A DNA stretch of 64,000 nt, taken from assembly GCA_002215645.1 (NCBI GenBank), contig NGFI01000005.1, positions 612,678-676,677 of the forward strand, given 5' to 3'. This DNA comes from Gemmatimonadetes bacterium 2013_60CM_65_52 (GTDB lineage Bacteria; Gemmatimonadota; Gemmatimonadetes; Gemmatimonadales; Gemmatimonadaceae). The notes beneath the pieces are model-generated. The model was not told the origin of the DNA and did no database searches. It saw only the letters and a list, made by a program, of their open reading frames with translations. Both the position numbers and the translations under genes were made by a program. Numbering within the stretch: the stretch's first letter is position 1; the number at the start of each line of letters is the position of its first letter. Shown here in pieces: positions 46,378 to 55,171 of the stretch.

Positions 46378-46417
46378 AGTCCGGTTCCGCCTTTCTTCGT
46401 AATCTGTGCATTCACTC

Positions 46418-46450
46418 AAAAAAGAACGCCGGGCTCGTGGCCCGGCGTTC
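46418..46450 (-). terminator. Rho-independent terminator of rpsT
   Basis: An 11-bp perfect stem (46424-46434 with 46440-46450) around a 5-nt loop. On the minus strand it is followed by six T residues (46423-46418). It lies just downstream of rpsT. Confidence 0.9.
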
Positions 46451-46471
46451 GTAAATGCAGGAGGACTGGAC

Positions 46472-46714
46472 TCAGGCGGTGGCCGCGTGCTTTGCCATGC
46501 GGCTCTTGACGCGGGCGGCGGTGTTCTTGTGAACGAGACCTTTGCGCGCGGCGCGGTCGAGAAGACTAACGGCTTGCGTCCGCTCGTCGGCGGATGCGCC
46601 AGGAACCTTGGCCTTCTTGAGCGCGGAGCGAAGGGCGGACCGCTGGGCGCGGTTGCGCACGGTCGCGGCGCGCGTTTTCCGCATGTTCTTCTTCGCGGAT
46701 GCGATATTCGGCAC
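46472..46714 (-). CDS. rpsT: 30S ribosomal protein S20
   Basis: S20, 80 residues, Lys/Arg/Ala-rich helical protein binding 16S rRNA. Start sequence MPNIASAKKNMRKTRAATVR is typical. The start codon is GTG with GGAG eight bases upstream. Its own promoter and terminator flank it. Confidence 0.96.
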   Translation of the reverse strand: MPNIASAKKNMRKTRAATVRNRAQRSALRSALKKAKVPGASADERTQAVSLLDRAARKGLVHKNTAARVKSRMAKHAATA

Positions 46715-46764
46715 GAACAGATCTCCGGAATGCAGTAAAAAGTCGCGGGGGTCGCGAGTCGAGA

Positions 46765-46793
46765 AAGCTACCGGTAGAGAGGAGCGAAGTCAA
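46765..46793 (-). promoter_or_regulatory. Sigma-70-type promoter of rpsT
   Basis: On the minus strand TTGACT (46793-46788) and TAGCTT (46770-46765) are separated by exactly 17 bp. Confidence 0.7.
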
Positions 46794-46809
46794 GCTGCGA
46801 CAGTGCTTT

Positions 46810-47619
46810 ATGCTGCGACGGCGCTTTACTCTCCCGTGGTGCGCCGCTACCTTACGCGCGTTCGCACCCCAGGAGCCACCGCTGGGGGTATTCGACGCCC
46901 CTCGCCTGGCCCCGTTGCACACTCTCCAGACCATTCTCCTCGTTGCGCCCGTTCTGTTGTTCTCGGTGATCGCGCACGAGATCGCGCATGGGTACGCGGC
47001 GCTGCGGCAGGGCGACCGCACGGCACTGGAGGCGGGCCGCCTGAGTTGGAATCCGCTCAAGCACATCGACCCGTACCTCACGATCCTCCTGCCGTTGATC
47101 ATGCTCACGGGATCGACGTTGGCCGGCCGCTCGGTGGTGTTCGGCGGAGCGAAGCCGGTGCCTGTGGATCCGCGCAATTACAAGAATCTCCGCAGCGGCG
47201 ACATCATCGTGTCTCTGGCTGGCGTCGCGACGAACCTCTTCATCGCCGTCATCTGCGCGGGGCTCATAGTCGTCACCGGCCTGGCAGCGCGCGTGGCGCC
47301 CGCCCTGGGCGACACCATCGGCATCCTCCAGGCGATGTTCACCGTGGGCGTGATGCTGAACTTCGGACTCATCGTCTTCAACCTGCTGCCGATTCCACCG
47401 CTCGACGGGTCGCACGTGATGAAGTACCTGCTGCCTCGCCCGCTGGCCATCCAGTACGTGCGCTTCGGCCGCTATGGGCTGCTCGTGCTCATGCTGCTGG
47501 TCTTCATGGGCGGCGGCATCCTTCGCGCATGGTACACGCCCGCGTTCATCGCGACGCAGCGCGTGTTGGCTGGAGTCGAGCCGTACCTCGTTCCCGCGGC
47601 GGGGCAATGGTTGCAGTGA
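46810..47619 (+). CDS. Site-2-type membrane metalloprotease (M50 family)
   Basis: About 269 residues, six or so membrane segments. The zinc site is VIAHEIAHGYAALRQGDR (HExxH), and the third ligand motif is PIPPLDGSHVMKYLLP. Family members cleave within the membrane or act in sporulation and stress signalling. It precedes scpA-scpB as in many bacteria. The start is uncertain: ATG at 46810 or a TTG at 46914 closer to the first conserved helix. Confidence 0.9.
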   Translation: MLRRRFTLPWCAATLRAFAPQEPPLGVFDAPRLAPLHTLQTILLVAPVLLFSVIAHEIAHGYAALRQGDRTALEAGRLSWNPLKHIDPYLTILLPLIMLTGSTLAGRSVVFGGAKPVPVDPRNYKNLRSGDIIVSLAGVATNLFIAVICAGLIVVTGLAARVAPALGDTIGILQAMFTVGVMLNFGLIVFNLLPIPPLDGSHVMKYLLPRPLAIQYVRFGRYGLLVLMLLVFMGGGILRAWYTPAFIATQRVLAGVEPYLVPAAGQWLQ

Positions 47620-48374
47620 CGGACGGCGTGTCGCCCGCTGCCCGGTTCGGCGCGGACGGCGAGGCGCCGCCGGCGTTCGTCGTCGAGCTGACGGAATTCT
47701 CGGGACCGTTGGACCTGCTCCTCTCGCTCATTCGCGAGGAGCAGCTCGACATCTACGACATTCCCATCGCGCGCGTCGCGGAGCAATTCGTCGCGCGCAT
47801 TCGCACGTTGCCGCTCAACGACGCCGCGGAATATCTCGAGATGGCGGCGCGCCTCCTGCGCATCAAGGCGCAGATGCTGTTGCCACGAAACGAAGACGGC
47901 GAAGCGTGGGAAGATCCGCGTGCGGAGCTCGTGCGCCGTCTGCTCGAGTACCAGCAGATGCGGGAAGTGGTGGACGTGCTCGAGCGCGCCGGCGAGGAGC
48001 GCCGGAGCCGCTTCGCGAGAGCGTATATTCCCCAGGCGCCCGCGCCACCCGAAGCTCCGCTGTCGCTCTCGCTGAGCGAGCTCCTCGCCGCCGTGGATCG
48101 CATCCTTCGCGTCACGCGGGATCCGTCCATGCACGACGTCATCGCGCGTCCCGTGGACGTGCCCGGCGCGATCACGGTCATTCGGGCGCTGCTCGCCATT
48201 CGCGCGCATGCACTCTGGTCCGATCTCGTCGCCAGAGACGCGGAGCCATGGCAGGTGCTGGCGACGCTGCTCGGATTACTCGAGATGGCGAAGCTGGGTG
48301 AATGCCGCATCCTGCAACCTCGACCGTTTGCCAACGTGGAGATCACGAGTGACGCCGCTAGCGAAGCTGCTTGA
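47607..48374 (+). CDS. scpA: Segregation and condensation protein A
   Basis: ScpA, 255 residues, the kleisin of the SMC-ScpAB complex that organises the chromosome. Family start is FSGPLDLLLSLIREEQLDIY, with an AAEYLEMAARLLRIKAQML segment and a C-terminal winged helix. ATG at 47607 overlaps the M50 gene; GTG at 47616, which gives a 4-bp overlap, is equally likely. Confidence 0.94.
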   Translation: MVAVTDGVSPAARFGADGEAPPAFVVELTEFSGPLDLLLSLIREEQLDIYDIPIARVAEQFVARIRTLPLNDAAEYLEMAARLLRIKAQMLLPRNEDGEAWEDPRAELVRRLLEYQQMREVVDVLERAGEERRSRFARAYIPQAPAPPEAPLSLSLSELLAAVDRILRVTRDPSMHDVIARPVDVPGAITVIRALLAIRAHALWSDLVARDAEPWQVLATLLGLLEMAKLGECRILQPRPFANVEITSDAASEAA

Positions 48375-48891
48375 GGCGGCGCTGTTTGCCAGCGCCCGCC
48401 CAATTCCCGCCGATGAGCTTGGAGCGCTCGAGCCCGAGGCGTCGAAAGCGGCTGTCGCGGCTGCGCTCGAGGAGCTGCGCGAGCATTACGACGTGGACGG
48501 ACACGGTATCGAGCTGGTGGAGATCGGCGGTGGATGGCAGATCCTCACGCGGAGCGAATACACGGAGGCGATCGAGCGAGCCCAACTTGCGGCTCGCCCT
48601 GCTCGGCTGAGCGGCGCAGCGTTGGAGACGCTGGCGCTCATCGCGTACCGTCAGCCCATCGGTCGGGCGGAGATCGAGGAGATCCGGGGCGTGTCGGTCG
48701 GCTCCGTGCTCAAGTCGCTCCACGAGCGCGGGCTCATCGACGTCGTTGGGCGCGGCGAAGGGCTCGGACGTCCGCTTCTGTACGGGACCACGCCGATCTT
48801 CCTCGAGTATTTTGCGCTGCGGCATCTCGAGGAGCTTCCCCGGTCGGACGAGCTGGCCGTCGCACTCCGCGCCGAGCCGCGCGCGCTGTGA
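48349..48891 (+). CDS. scpB: Segregation and condensation protein B
   Basis: ScpB, 180 residues, two winged helices that dimerise and bind ScpA. Characteristic are KLLEAALFASARPIPADELG, and ALETLALIAYRQPIGRAEIE followed by EIRGVSVGSVLKSL. The GTG start overlaps the scpA end by 26 bp, and the stop shares a base with rluB. Confidence 0.94.
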   Translation: MTPLAKLLEAALFASARPIPADELGALEPEASKAAVAAALEELREHYDVDGHGIELVEIGGGWQILTRSEYTEAIERAQLAARPARLSGAALETLALIAYRQPIGRAEIEEIRGVSVGSVLKSLHERGLIDVVGRGEGLGRPLLYGTTPIFLEYFALRHLEELPRSDELAVALRAEPRAL

Positions 48892-49601
48892 TGTCGCCGC
48901 CGATGCGCATCCAGCGCGCGCTCGCACGCGCCGGAGTGCTCTCTCGGCGAAAGGCGGAGGAGCTCGTCTCGCAGGGTCGGGTCACCGTGAATGGCACCGT
49001 CGCGCAGATCGGACAGTCGGTGGATCCCGCGCGCGACGTCATTGCCGTGGACGGCAAGCGCATTGGCGCGCCTGTGGCGGTGGAGTGGTTCGTCCTCAAC
49101 AAGCCGGCCGGCGTGATCACGTCGAAGCACGACCCGGAGGGTCGCCGCACGGTGTTCGATCTCGTTCCCGAGCGGCCGGGCCTGACCTATGTGGGCCGTC
49201 TCGATTTCCTCACGGAAGGCGTGTTGCTGTTCACGACGGACGGTGCGGCGGCGCATCGGCTCACGCATCCCAGCCACGAAGTCGAGCGGACATATGTGGT
49301 CTCCGTCGAAGGCGCCGGCGACGTGGCGGCGGACGAGATGCGCGCCGGCGTGACGCTCGATGACGGCTTGGTGCGTCCCCGAAAGGTGCTGGCGGCAAAG
49401 ATCGGCCGCGGCAGGTGGGAGCTGCGCATCACGATCGCGGAGGGAAAAAATCGCGAGGTGCGGCGCTTGTGCGAGGCCGTCGGGCTCGTAGTGGACCGAC
49501 TCGTGCGTAGCAGCTTCGGTCCCGTCGAGCTTGGCGATCTGGCTCCCGGCAAGGTGCGGCCATTGACGAAGAGCGAGCGGCTGGCGCTGGAGCGCCTCTA
49601 G
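48891..49601 (+). CDS. rluB: Ribosomal large subunit pseudouridine synthase (RluB/RsuA family)
   Basis: 236 residues: an N-terminal S4 RNA-binding domain (RIQRALARAGVLSRRKAEEL) followed by a pseudouridine synthase domain. The catalytic Asp is in VGRLDFLTEGVLLFTTDG, and ITIAEGKNREVRRLCEAVGL is the other conserved segment. The scpB-rluB order is common. The precise target site of the enzyme is inferred. Confidence 0.9.
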   Translation: MSPPMRIQRALARAGVLSRRKAEELVSQGRVTVNGTVAQIGQSVDPARDVIAVDGKRIGAPVAVEWFVLNKPAGVITSKHDPEGRRTVFDLVPERPGLTYVGRLDFLTEGVLLFTTDGAAAHRLTHPSHEVERTYVVSVEGAGDVAADEMRAGVTLDDGLVRPRKVLAAKIGRGRWELRITIAEGKNREVRRLCEAVGLVVDRLVRSSFGPVELGDLAPGKVRPLTKSERLALERL

Positions 49602-49678
49602 CCGGCGGGAGCATTGAAGGTTTGCGGGTGTAGTGTCCTCGAGAGCCGGCTCACCGAACAACCGACCTCCTCGTTCCC

Positions 49679-50649
<971 letters not shown>

Positions 50650-50653
<4 letters not shown>

Positions 50654-51543
50654 GCGCGAGCGTCCCTCCGGAGATTCTCCGGCAGGTGAAGCTGCTGGAG
50701 CTGCGAACACGAGGCCTGGTGAATTCGCTCTTCACGGGCGAGTACCGGTCGGTGTTCAAGGGGCAGGGCATGGAGTTTTCCGAGGTGCGGGAGTATCAGG
50801 CCGGCGACGAGGTGCGCTCGATCGACTGGAACGTCACGGCGCGGATGCGAAAGCCGTACGTGAAGCGCTACATCGAGGAGCGCGAGCTCACCGTCATGCT
50901 CGCCGTGGACCTCTCGGGCTCGGAGCGTTTCGGCACTCGGGGCCGATTCAAGAGCGAGCTCGCGAGCGAGCTCGCCGCCGTGCTCGCGATGTCGGCCATT
51001 CGGAACAACGATCGCGTGGGCGCCCTGCTGTTCACCGACCGCATCGAACACGTGGTGCCGCCGCGCAAGGGACGCCGTCACGCGTTGCGGCTCATGCGCG
51101 ATCTGTTGGCGTTCGAGCCCGCCGGACGGGGCACCGATCTCGCGGCCGCCCTGGAGTACATCCAGAAGATGCTGGCGCACAAGGCGATCATCTTCGTCGT
51201 GTCGGACTTCCAGTCGTCGGAGCTCGAGCAGCCGCTCAAGCTGCTGGCCCAGCGGCACGACGTCGTCGCCGTCACGGTAGACGACGCAACCGAGCAGACG
51301 CTTCCCGACGTGGGCCTCGCGCGGTTCATCGATCCGGAGACGGGGCGCACCATCGACGTCAACACGAGCGACGCCCGCGTTCGCGCGCGATTTGCAGAGG
51401 CTGTTTCGGAGGAGCTCGCGAACCGCCGGCGGTTGCTGCGGAGGCTCGCCATCGACGAGATCCCGATTCACACGGACGGCGGCGTGGTGGATCCGCTGAT
51501 CCGGTTCTTCCGTACGCGCGAAACGAGGACGCGGCATCGGTGA
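50650..51543 (+). CDS. DUF58 / VWA-like protein of the Bat operon
   Basis: 297 residues. The DUF58 signature GQGMEFSEVREYQAGDEVRS followed by IDWNVTARMRKPYVKRYIEE is clear, and the VWA-type metal site reads VDLSGSERFGTRGRFK. The GTG start overlaps moxR by 4 bp. Together with MoxR it is a conserved pair of unknown biochemical role. Confidence 0.9.
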
Positions 51544-52499
51544 GACGCGACGACGCGTGTGTTGCAGCCTTCCTTGCCATCGCGGCGGCACCGCTGGAAC
51601 AATCGGCGGCGCAACAGCCGGACATCCCGGTGCAGGCGGGCGCGACACTCGAACGCGACACGGTCACAGTCGGCGACGTATTTCGCCTGGCGGTCCGCGT
51701 GCACGCGCCGAAAGGCGCGACGATCAATTTTCCCACTGCCGTGGACTCGCTCGGTCCGGTGCAGGCGCTCGAGCCGCCGTCGGTGCGCGATGGTTCAGAC
51801 ACGGCGCGTGCGGCCGATCGGATCGCCGTGTATCGCATGGCGGCATGGGACGTCGGCCGATTTCCCATCGCCCTCGGCGACGCTGTGGTGCAGACGGATG
51901 CCGGCGACCGGCGTGTCACACTGGAGCTGCCGTCCATTGTCGTCCGGACCGTGCTCCCGAAGGACACGGCGCTCCGAGTCCCGAAGCCCGCGCGTCCACT
52001 CATCGCGCCTCGTGCGCCGATGCCGTGGTGGTGGTGGGCGTTGGGTGCGCTCGCCGCGTTACTCGTGGCCGGCATCGCGCGGTGGTGGGCGCGGCGACGC
52101 GCGCGCGCACCGCTGCGTACGGGAGATCCGTACCTCGACGCGCGCAAGGCGTTCGAGCGCATCGAGCGGCTTCGTCTCATTGAAGCGGGGGAGTTCGGCC
52201 GATACGCCGCGCTGATGACTGATGTGGTGCGTCGCTACCTGAGCGAACGACTGGAGGATGTCACGCTCGCCATGACGACGCGCGAGCTCCTTGCGGCGGC
52301 GCGTGGAGCGCCCACGGTTTCGTTCGATCAGCTCGAGGAGCTGCTCGAGGCGGTGGATCCGATCAAGTTCGCGGCTGCAGCCCTTACCGCCGATCGCGCA
52401 CGCGCTCTCGGCGCCACGGCACAGGGCATCGTTCGAGACGAGCATGACCGCGCCGAAGCGGCTCGTGCGGTCGCAGCGCCGACGGAGCGCGCAGCATGA
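51540..52499 (+). CDS. BatD/DUF4381-like membrane protein
   Basis: 319 residues. A signal-like N terminus is followed by a beta-rich periplasmic domain (about 28-160), a Trp-rich membrane helix (WWWWALGALAALLVAGIARW) and a cytoplasmic helical domain with LMTDVVRRYLSERLEDVTLA. Its place between DUF58 and BatA is typical of DUF4381 proteins in Bat loci. GTG start, 4-bp overlaps at each side. Confidence 0.75.
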   Translation: MRRDDACVAAFLAIAAAPLEQSAAQQPDIPVQAGATLERDTVTVGDVFRLAVRVHAPKGATINFPTAVDSLGPVQALEPPSVRDGSDTARAADRIAVYRMAAWDVGRFPIALGDAVVQTDAGDRRVTLELPSIVVRTVLPKDTALRVPKPARPLIAPRAPMPWWWWALGALAALLVAGIARWWARRRARAPLRTGDPYLDARKAFERIERLRLIEAGEFGRYAALMTDVVRRYLSERLEDVTLAMTTRELLAAARGAPTVSFDQLEELLEAVDPIKFAAAALTADRARALGATAQGIVRDEHDRAEAARAVAAPTERAA

Positions 52500-53488
52500 T
52501 CGACATCGGACTCGTCCAGTTCGCGTCACCCTGGTGGTTGCTGCTGCTTCTGCTGCTTCCAGTGTGGTGGCTCATTGCGCGGCGCCGCACGCCCGCGGCC
52601 ATCGTATTTTCGCGAGTCGCGGTGCTCGCTCGCGGGCCGCGTGCGGGACGCGGCTTCACACGCGCTCTTGCCGCCTTGCGCAACCTTGCGCTCGCGTGCG
52701 GCATCGTCGCGCTCGCGCGTCCGCGCTCCGGCGCGCACGCCGAAATCAAGACGAGCGAGGGCATCAACATCGTCATCGCCTTCGACATCTCGAGCTCGAT
52801 GCTGGCGCTGGACTTCCAGCCGCAGAACCGGATCGAGGTGGCGCGTGCGAAGATCAAGCAGTTCGTCGCGCAGCGGACGTCCGACCGGATTGGCATCGTC
52901 GCCTTCTCGGGCGAAGCGCTCACCCAGGTGCCGCTCACCACCGACTATCCCGTGGTGCAAGCGGCACTCGACAATCTCCAACCGGGACAGCTCGAGGACG
53001 GCACTGCGATCGGGACGGCGATCGCCACGGCGGCGAATCGACTCAAGGACGCGCCGGGACGATCGCGGGTGATGATTCTGCTCACCGACGGCGTGAACAA
53101 TCGCGGCTCCATCGACCCGCGCACCGCCGCAAAGGCCGCATCTGCCTTCGGGATTAGGATCTATGGAATTGGCGTCGGTACCGAGGGAATGGCGCCCGTG
53201 CCCGTGGGGCGCGGACTCTTCGGGCTGCGCTATGAGATGCAGCGCGTGGAGATCGACGACGCGCTGCTCACCGACATCGCGAAAGCCACGGGCGGCCGGT
53301 ATTTCCGCGCGCGAGATCCCGCAACACTCCAGCGCATTACCGAGCAGATCGATGCGCTGGAGCGTACGCCAGTGCGCAGCCGGACGTACGTGCGCTACAC
53401 GGAGCTCTTCCGCTGGCCGCTCGGCATCATGCTGGTCGCGCTTGCGTCAGAGCTGCTGCTCGTCGCGTGGAAGGGGCCGCTGCCATGA
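52496..53488 (+). CDS. batA: BatA: VWA-domain membrane protein
   Basis: 330 residues. It starts with a membrane segment, then a von Willebrand factor A domain with the metal site FDISSSMLALDFQPQNRIEV, and ends in a membrane helix (YTELFRWPLGIMLVALASEL). Bat proteins are linked to aerotolerance and envelope integrity in Bacteroidota and relatives. Overlap of 4 bp with both neighbours. Confidence 0.88.
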   Translation: MIDIGLVQFASPWWLLLLLLLPVWWLIARRRTPAAIVFSRVAVLARGPRAGRGFTRALAALRNLALACGIVALARPRSGAHAEIKTSEGINIVIAFDISSSMLALDFQPQNRIEVARAKIKQFVAQRTSDRIGIVAFSGEALTQVPLTTDYPVVQAALDNLQPGQLEDGTAIGTAIATAANRLKDAPGRSRVMILLTDGVNNRGSIDPRTAAKAASAFGIRIYGIGVGTEGMAPVPVGRGLFGLRYEMQRVEIDDALLTDIAKATGGRYFRARDPATLQRITEQIDALERTPVRSRTYVRYTELFRWPLGIMLVALASELLLVAWKGPLP

Positions 53489-55164
53489 GCATCGAGTGGC
53501 TGGAGATGCCCTATCTGGTCGCGCTCGCGATCGTGTTGCCGCTCGTATTCGCCCTGCTACTGCGGCGGTCCTACAGAAGTCGCGCGCATCGCTTGGAGCG
53601 ATTCGGGGCGTTGGACGTTGTCCGTCGGCTGCTCCCTGCCTCGGCGCTGAGTGGCACCGGGTGGCGTGCGGTCCGGCTCGGGCTTGTATCCGCGTTCGCT
53701 GGTGTTGCGCTCGCCGGGCCGCGATGGGGGCAGGAGCGCTCGGTCGTGCAATCGAGCGGAGTGGATGTCGTTCTCGCAGTCGATGCGTCGCTCTCGATGC
53801 TTGCGCAGGACGAGAAGCCCAGCCGTCTGGAACGAGTGAAGCAGGAGATTCGGCGGCTCCGTGCCATGAGCCCGGGCGATCGCGTCGGCCTCCTCGCGTT
53901 TGCGGGCAGAAGCTACGTGCTCACGCCGATCACGGTGGATGGCGGCGCGCTGGATCTGTTTCTGGACAACCTCGATCCCACCATCGTCGGTCAGGGGGGC
54001 AGCTCGATCGCCTCGGCAATCACGCAGGGCACCAGTCTCCTGTCGCTTACCAAGAGTGGGGCCGACCGCGCGCTCGTCGTGTTCAGCGATGGGGAGGGAT
54101 TCGAGCCGCAGGACGAGCTCGTGACGGCCGCCAAGAAGGCAGCCGACAATAACGTGAGTCTCGTGACCGTCGGCTTTGGTACTCCGCAGGGCACGACGAT
54201 TCCCATCAAGGATCCGAACGGCGCCCCGACCGTAAAGCGAGACGAGAACGGACAGGTCGTGGTGACCCGGTATCATCCGGAGCTGCTCCAGTCGGCGGCC
54301 ACGGCGGCGAACGGCACCTTCATTCCGGCCGAGGCCACGGACAAGGCGACGAGGATCAAGTCGGCACTGTCGCGACTTCGGACGGTGGCGCGCTCGACGC
54401 AGGCCGGCGAGTTGCTCGCGCCACGGTATCAGTGGTTCCTGCTGCCGGCGCTGTTGCTTCTATGGCTGGACACGGTCCTCACCGGCCGCCGAGGTCGGCG
54501 GCGCCGGGCTGCCGCGTCAGCGGAGACAGCGGTTGCGGCGGCACTCCTCGTCGCAGTAAGCGTGACCGCGTGCACTCCGCCGCGAGAGGCGATGGACGGC
54601 GCCGCGGCGTACACCGCCAAGGACTACCGGCGAGCCGCTCAGCTCTTGGGCGAAGTGGTTCGAAAGGGCGACCAGTCTCCGGGCGCGATCTACAACTACG
54701 CCACGGCCCTCATCGCGATCGATTCGACCGTTGCAGCGGCCGAGTTGCTCGAGCGCGTTGCGGGACACACTGACGCGGAGACGCAGTATCGCGTACGGTT
54801 CAATGGTGGTCTTGCCCACCTCATCAACGGCCGGGCGAGTCAGGGCGATTCCGCGTCGGAACAGTTCAAGGCGGCGCTCGCGGCCTACAAGCGTGTGCTC
54901 CTGCAACGGCCTGACGACTTCGACGCAAAATGGAACTACGAGCTGGCGCTCGAGCGACAGAAGAAGGGTGGTGGGGGGGGCGGCGGCGGACAGTCGAACG
55001 CTGCGCCAGCGCCTTCGCGCCAGGAACCGAAGCCTCAGCCAACACTCGCGCAACGCCAGGCGGAGCAGCTCCTCGGCAGCGCGCAGCGCGAAGAGCGCGA
55101 CGTCCAGAGCAAGAAGTTGAAGCAGAACAGGCCCGAGCCTCCGCCAGGCGGAAAGGACTGGTAG
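53485..55164 (+). CDS. BatB-BatC fusion: VWA domain plus TPR domain
   Basis: 559 residues. Residues 1-330 are BatB-like (membrane segment, then VWA site AVDASLSMLAQDEKPSRLER). A membrane helix near residue 320 is followed by a C-terminal TPR domain with AAAYTAKDYRRAAQLLGEVV and KAALAAYKRVLLQRPDDFDA, then a Gly-rich linker. In Bacteroidota BatB and BatC are separate. A Cys (VSVTACTPP) near the helix could be lipidated if exported, but position argues against it. Confidence 0.85.
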   Translation: MSIEWLEMPYLVALAIVLPLVFALLLRRSYRSRAHRLERFGALDVVRRLLPASALSGTGWRAVRLGLVSAFAGVALAGPRWGQERSVVQSSGVDVVLAVDASLSMLAQDEKPSRLERVKQEIRRLRAMSPGDRVGLLAFAGRSYVLTPITVDGGALDLFLDNLDPTIVGQGGSSIASAITQGTSLLSLTKSGADRALVVFSDGEGFEPQDELVTAAKKAADNNVSLVTVGFGTPQGTTIPIKDPNGAPTVKRDENGQVVVTRYHPELLQSAATAANGTFIPAEATDKATRIKSALSRLRTVARSTQAGELLAPRYQWFLLPALLLLWLDTVLTGRRGRRRRAAASAETAVAAALLVAVSVTACTPPREAMDGAAAYTAKDYRRAAQLLGEVVRKGDQSPGAIYNYATALIAIDSTVAAAELLERVAGHTDAETQYRVRFNGGLAHLINGRASQGDSASEQFKAALAAYKRVLLQRPDDFDAKWNYELALERQKKGGGGGGGGQSNAAPAPSRQEPKPQPTLAQRQAEQLLGSAQREERDVQSKKLKQNRPEPPPGGKDW

Positions 55165-55171
55165 AGTCGCC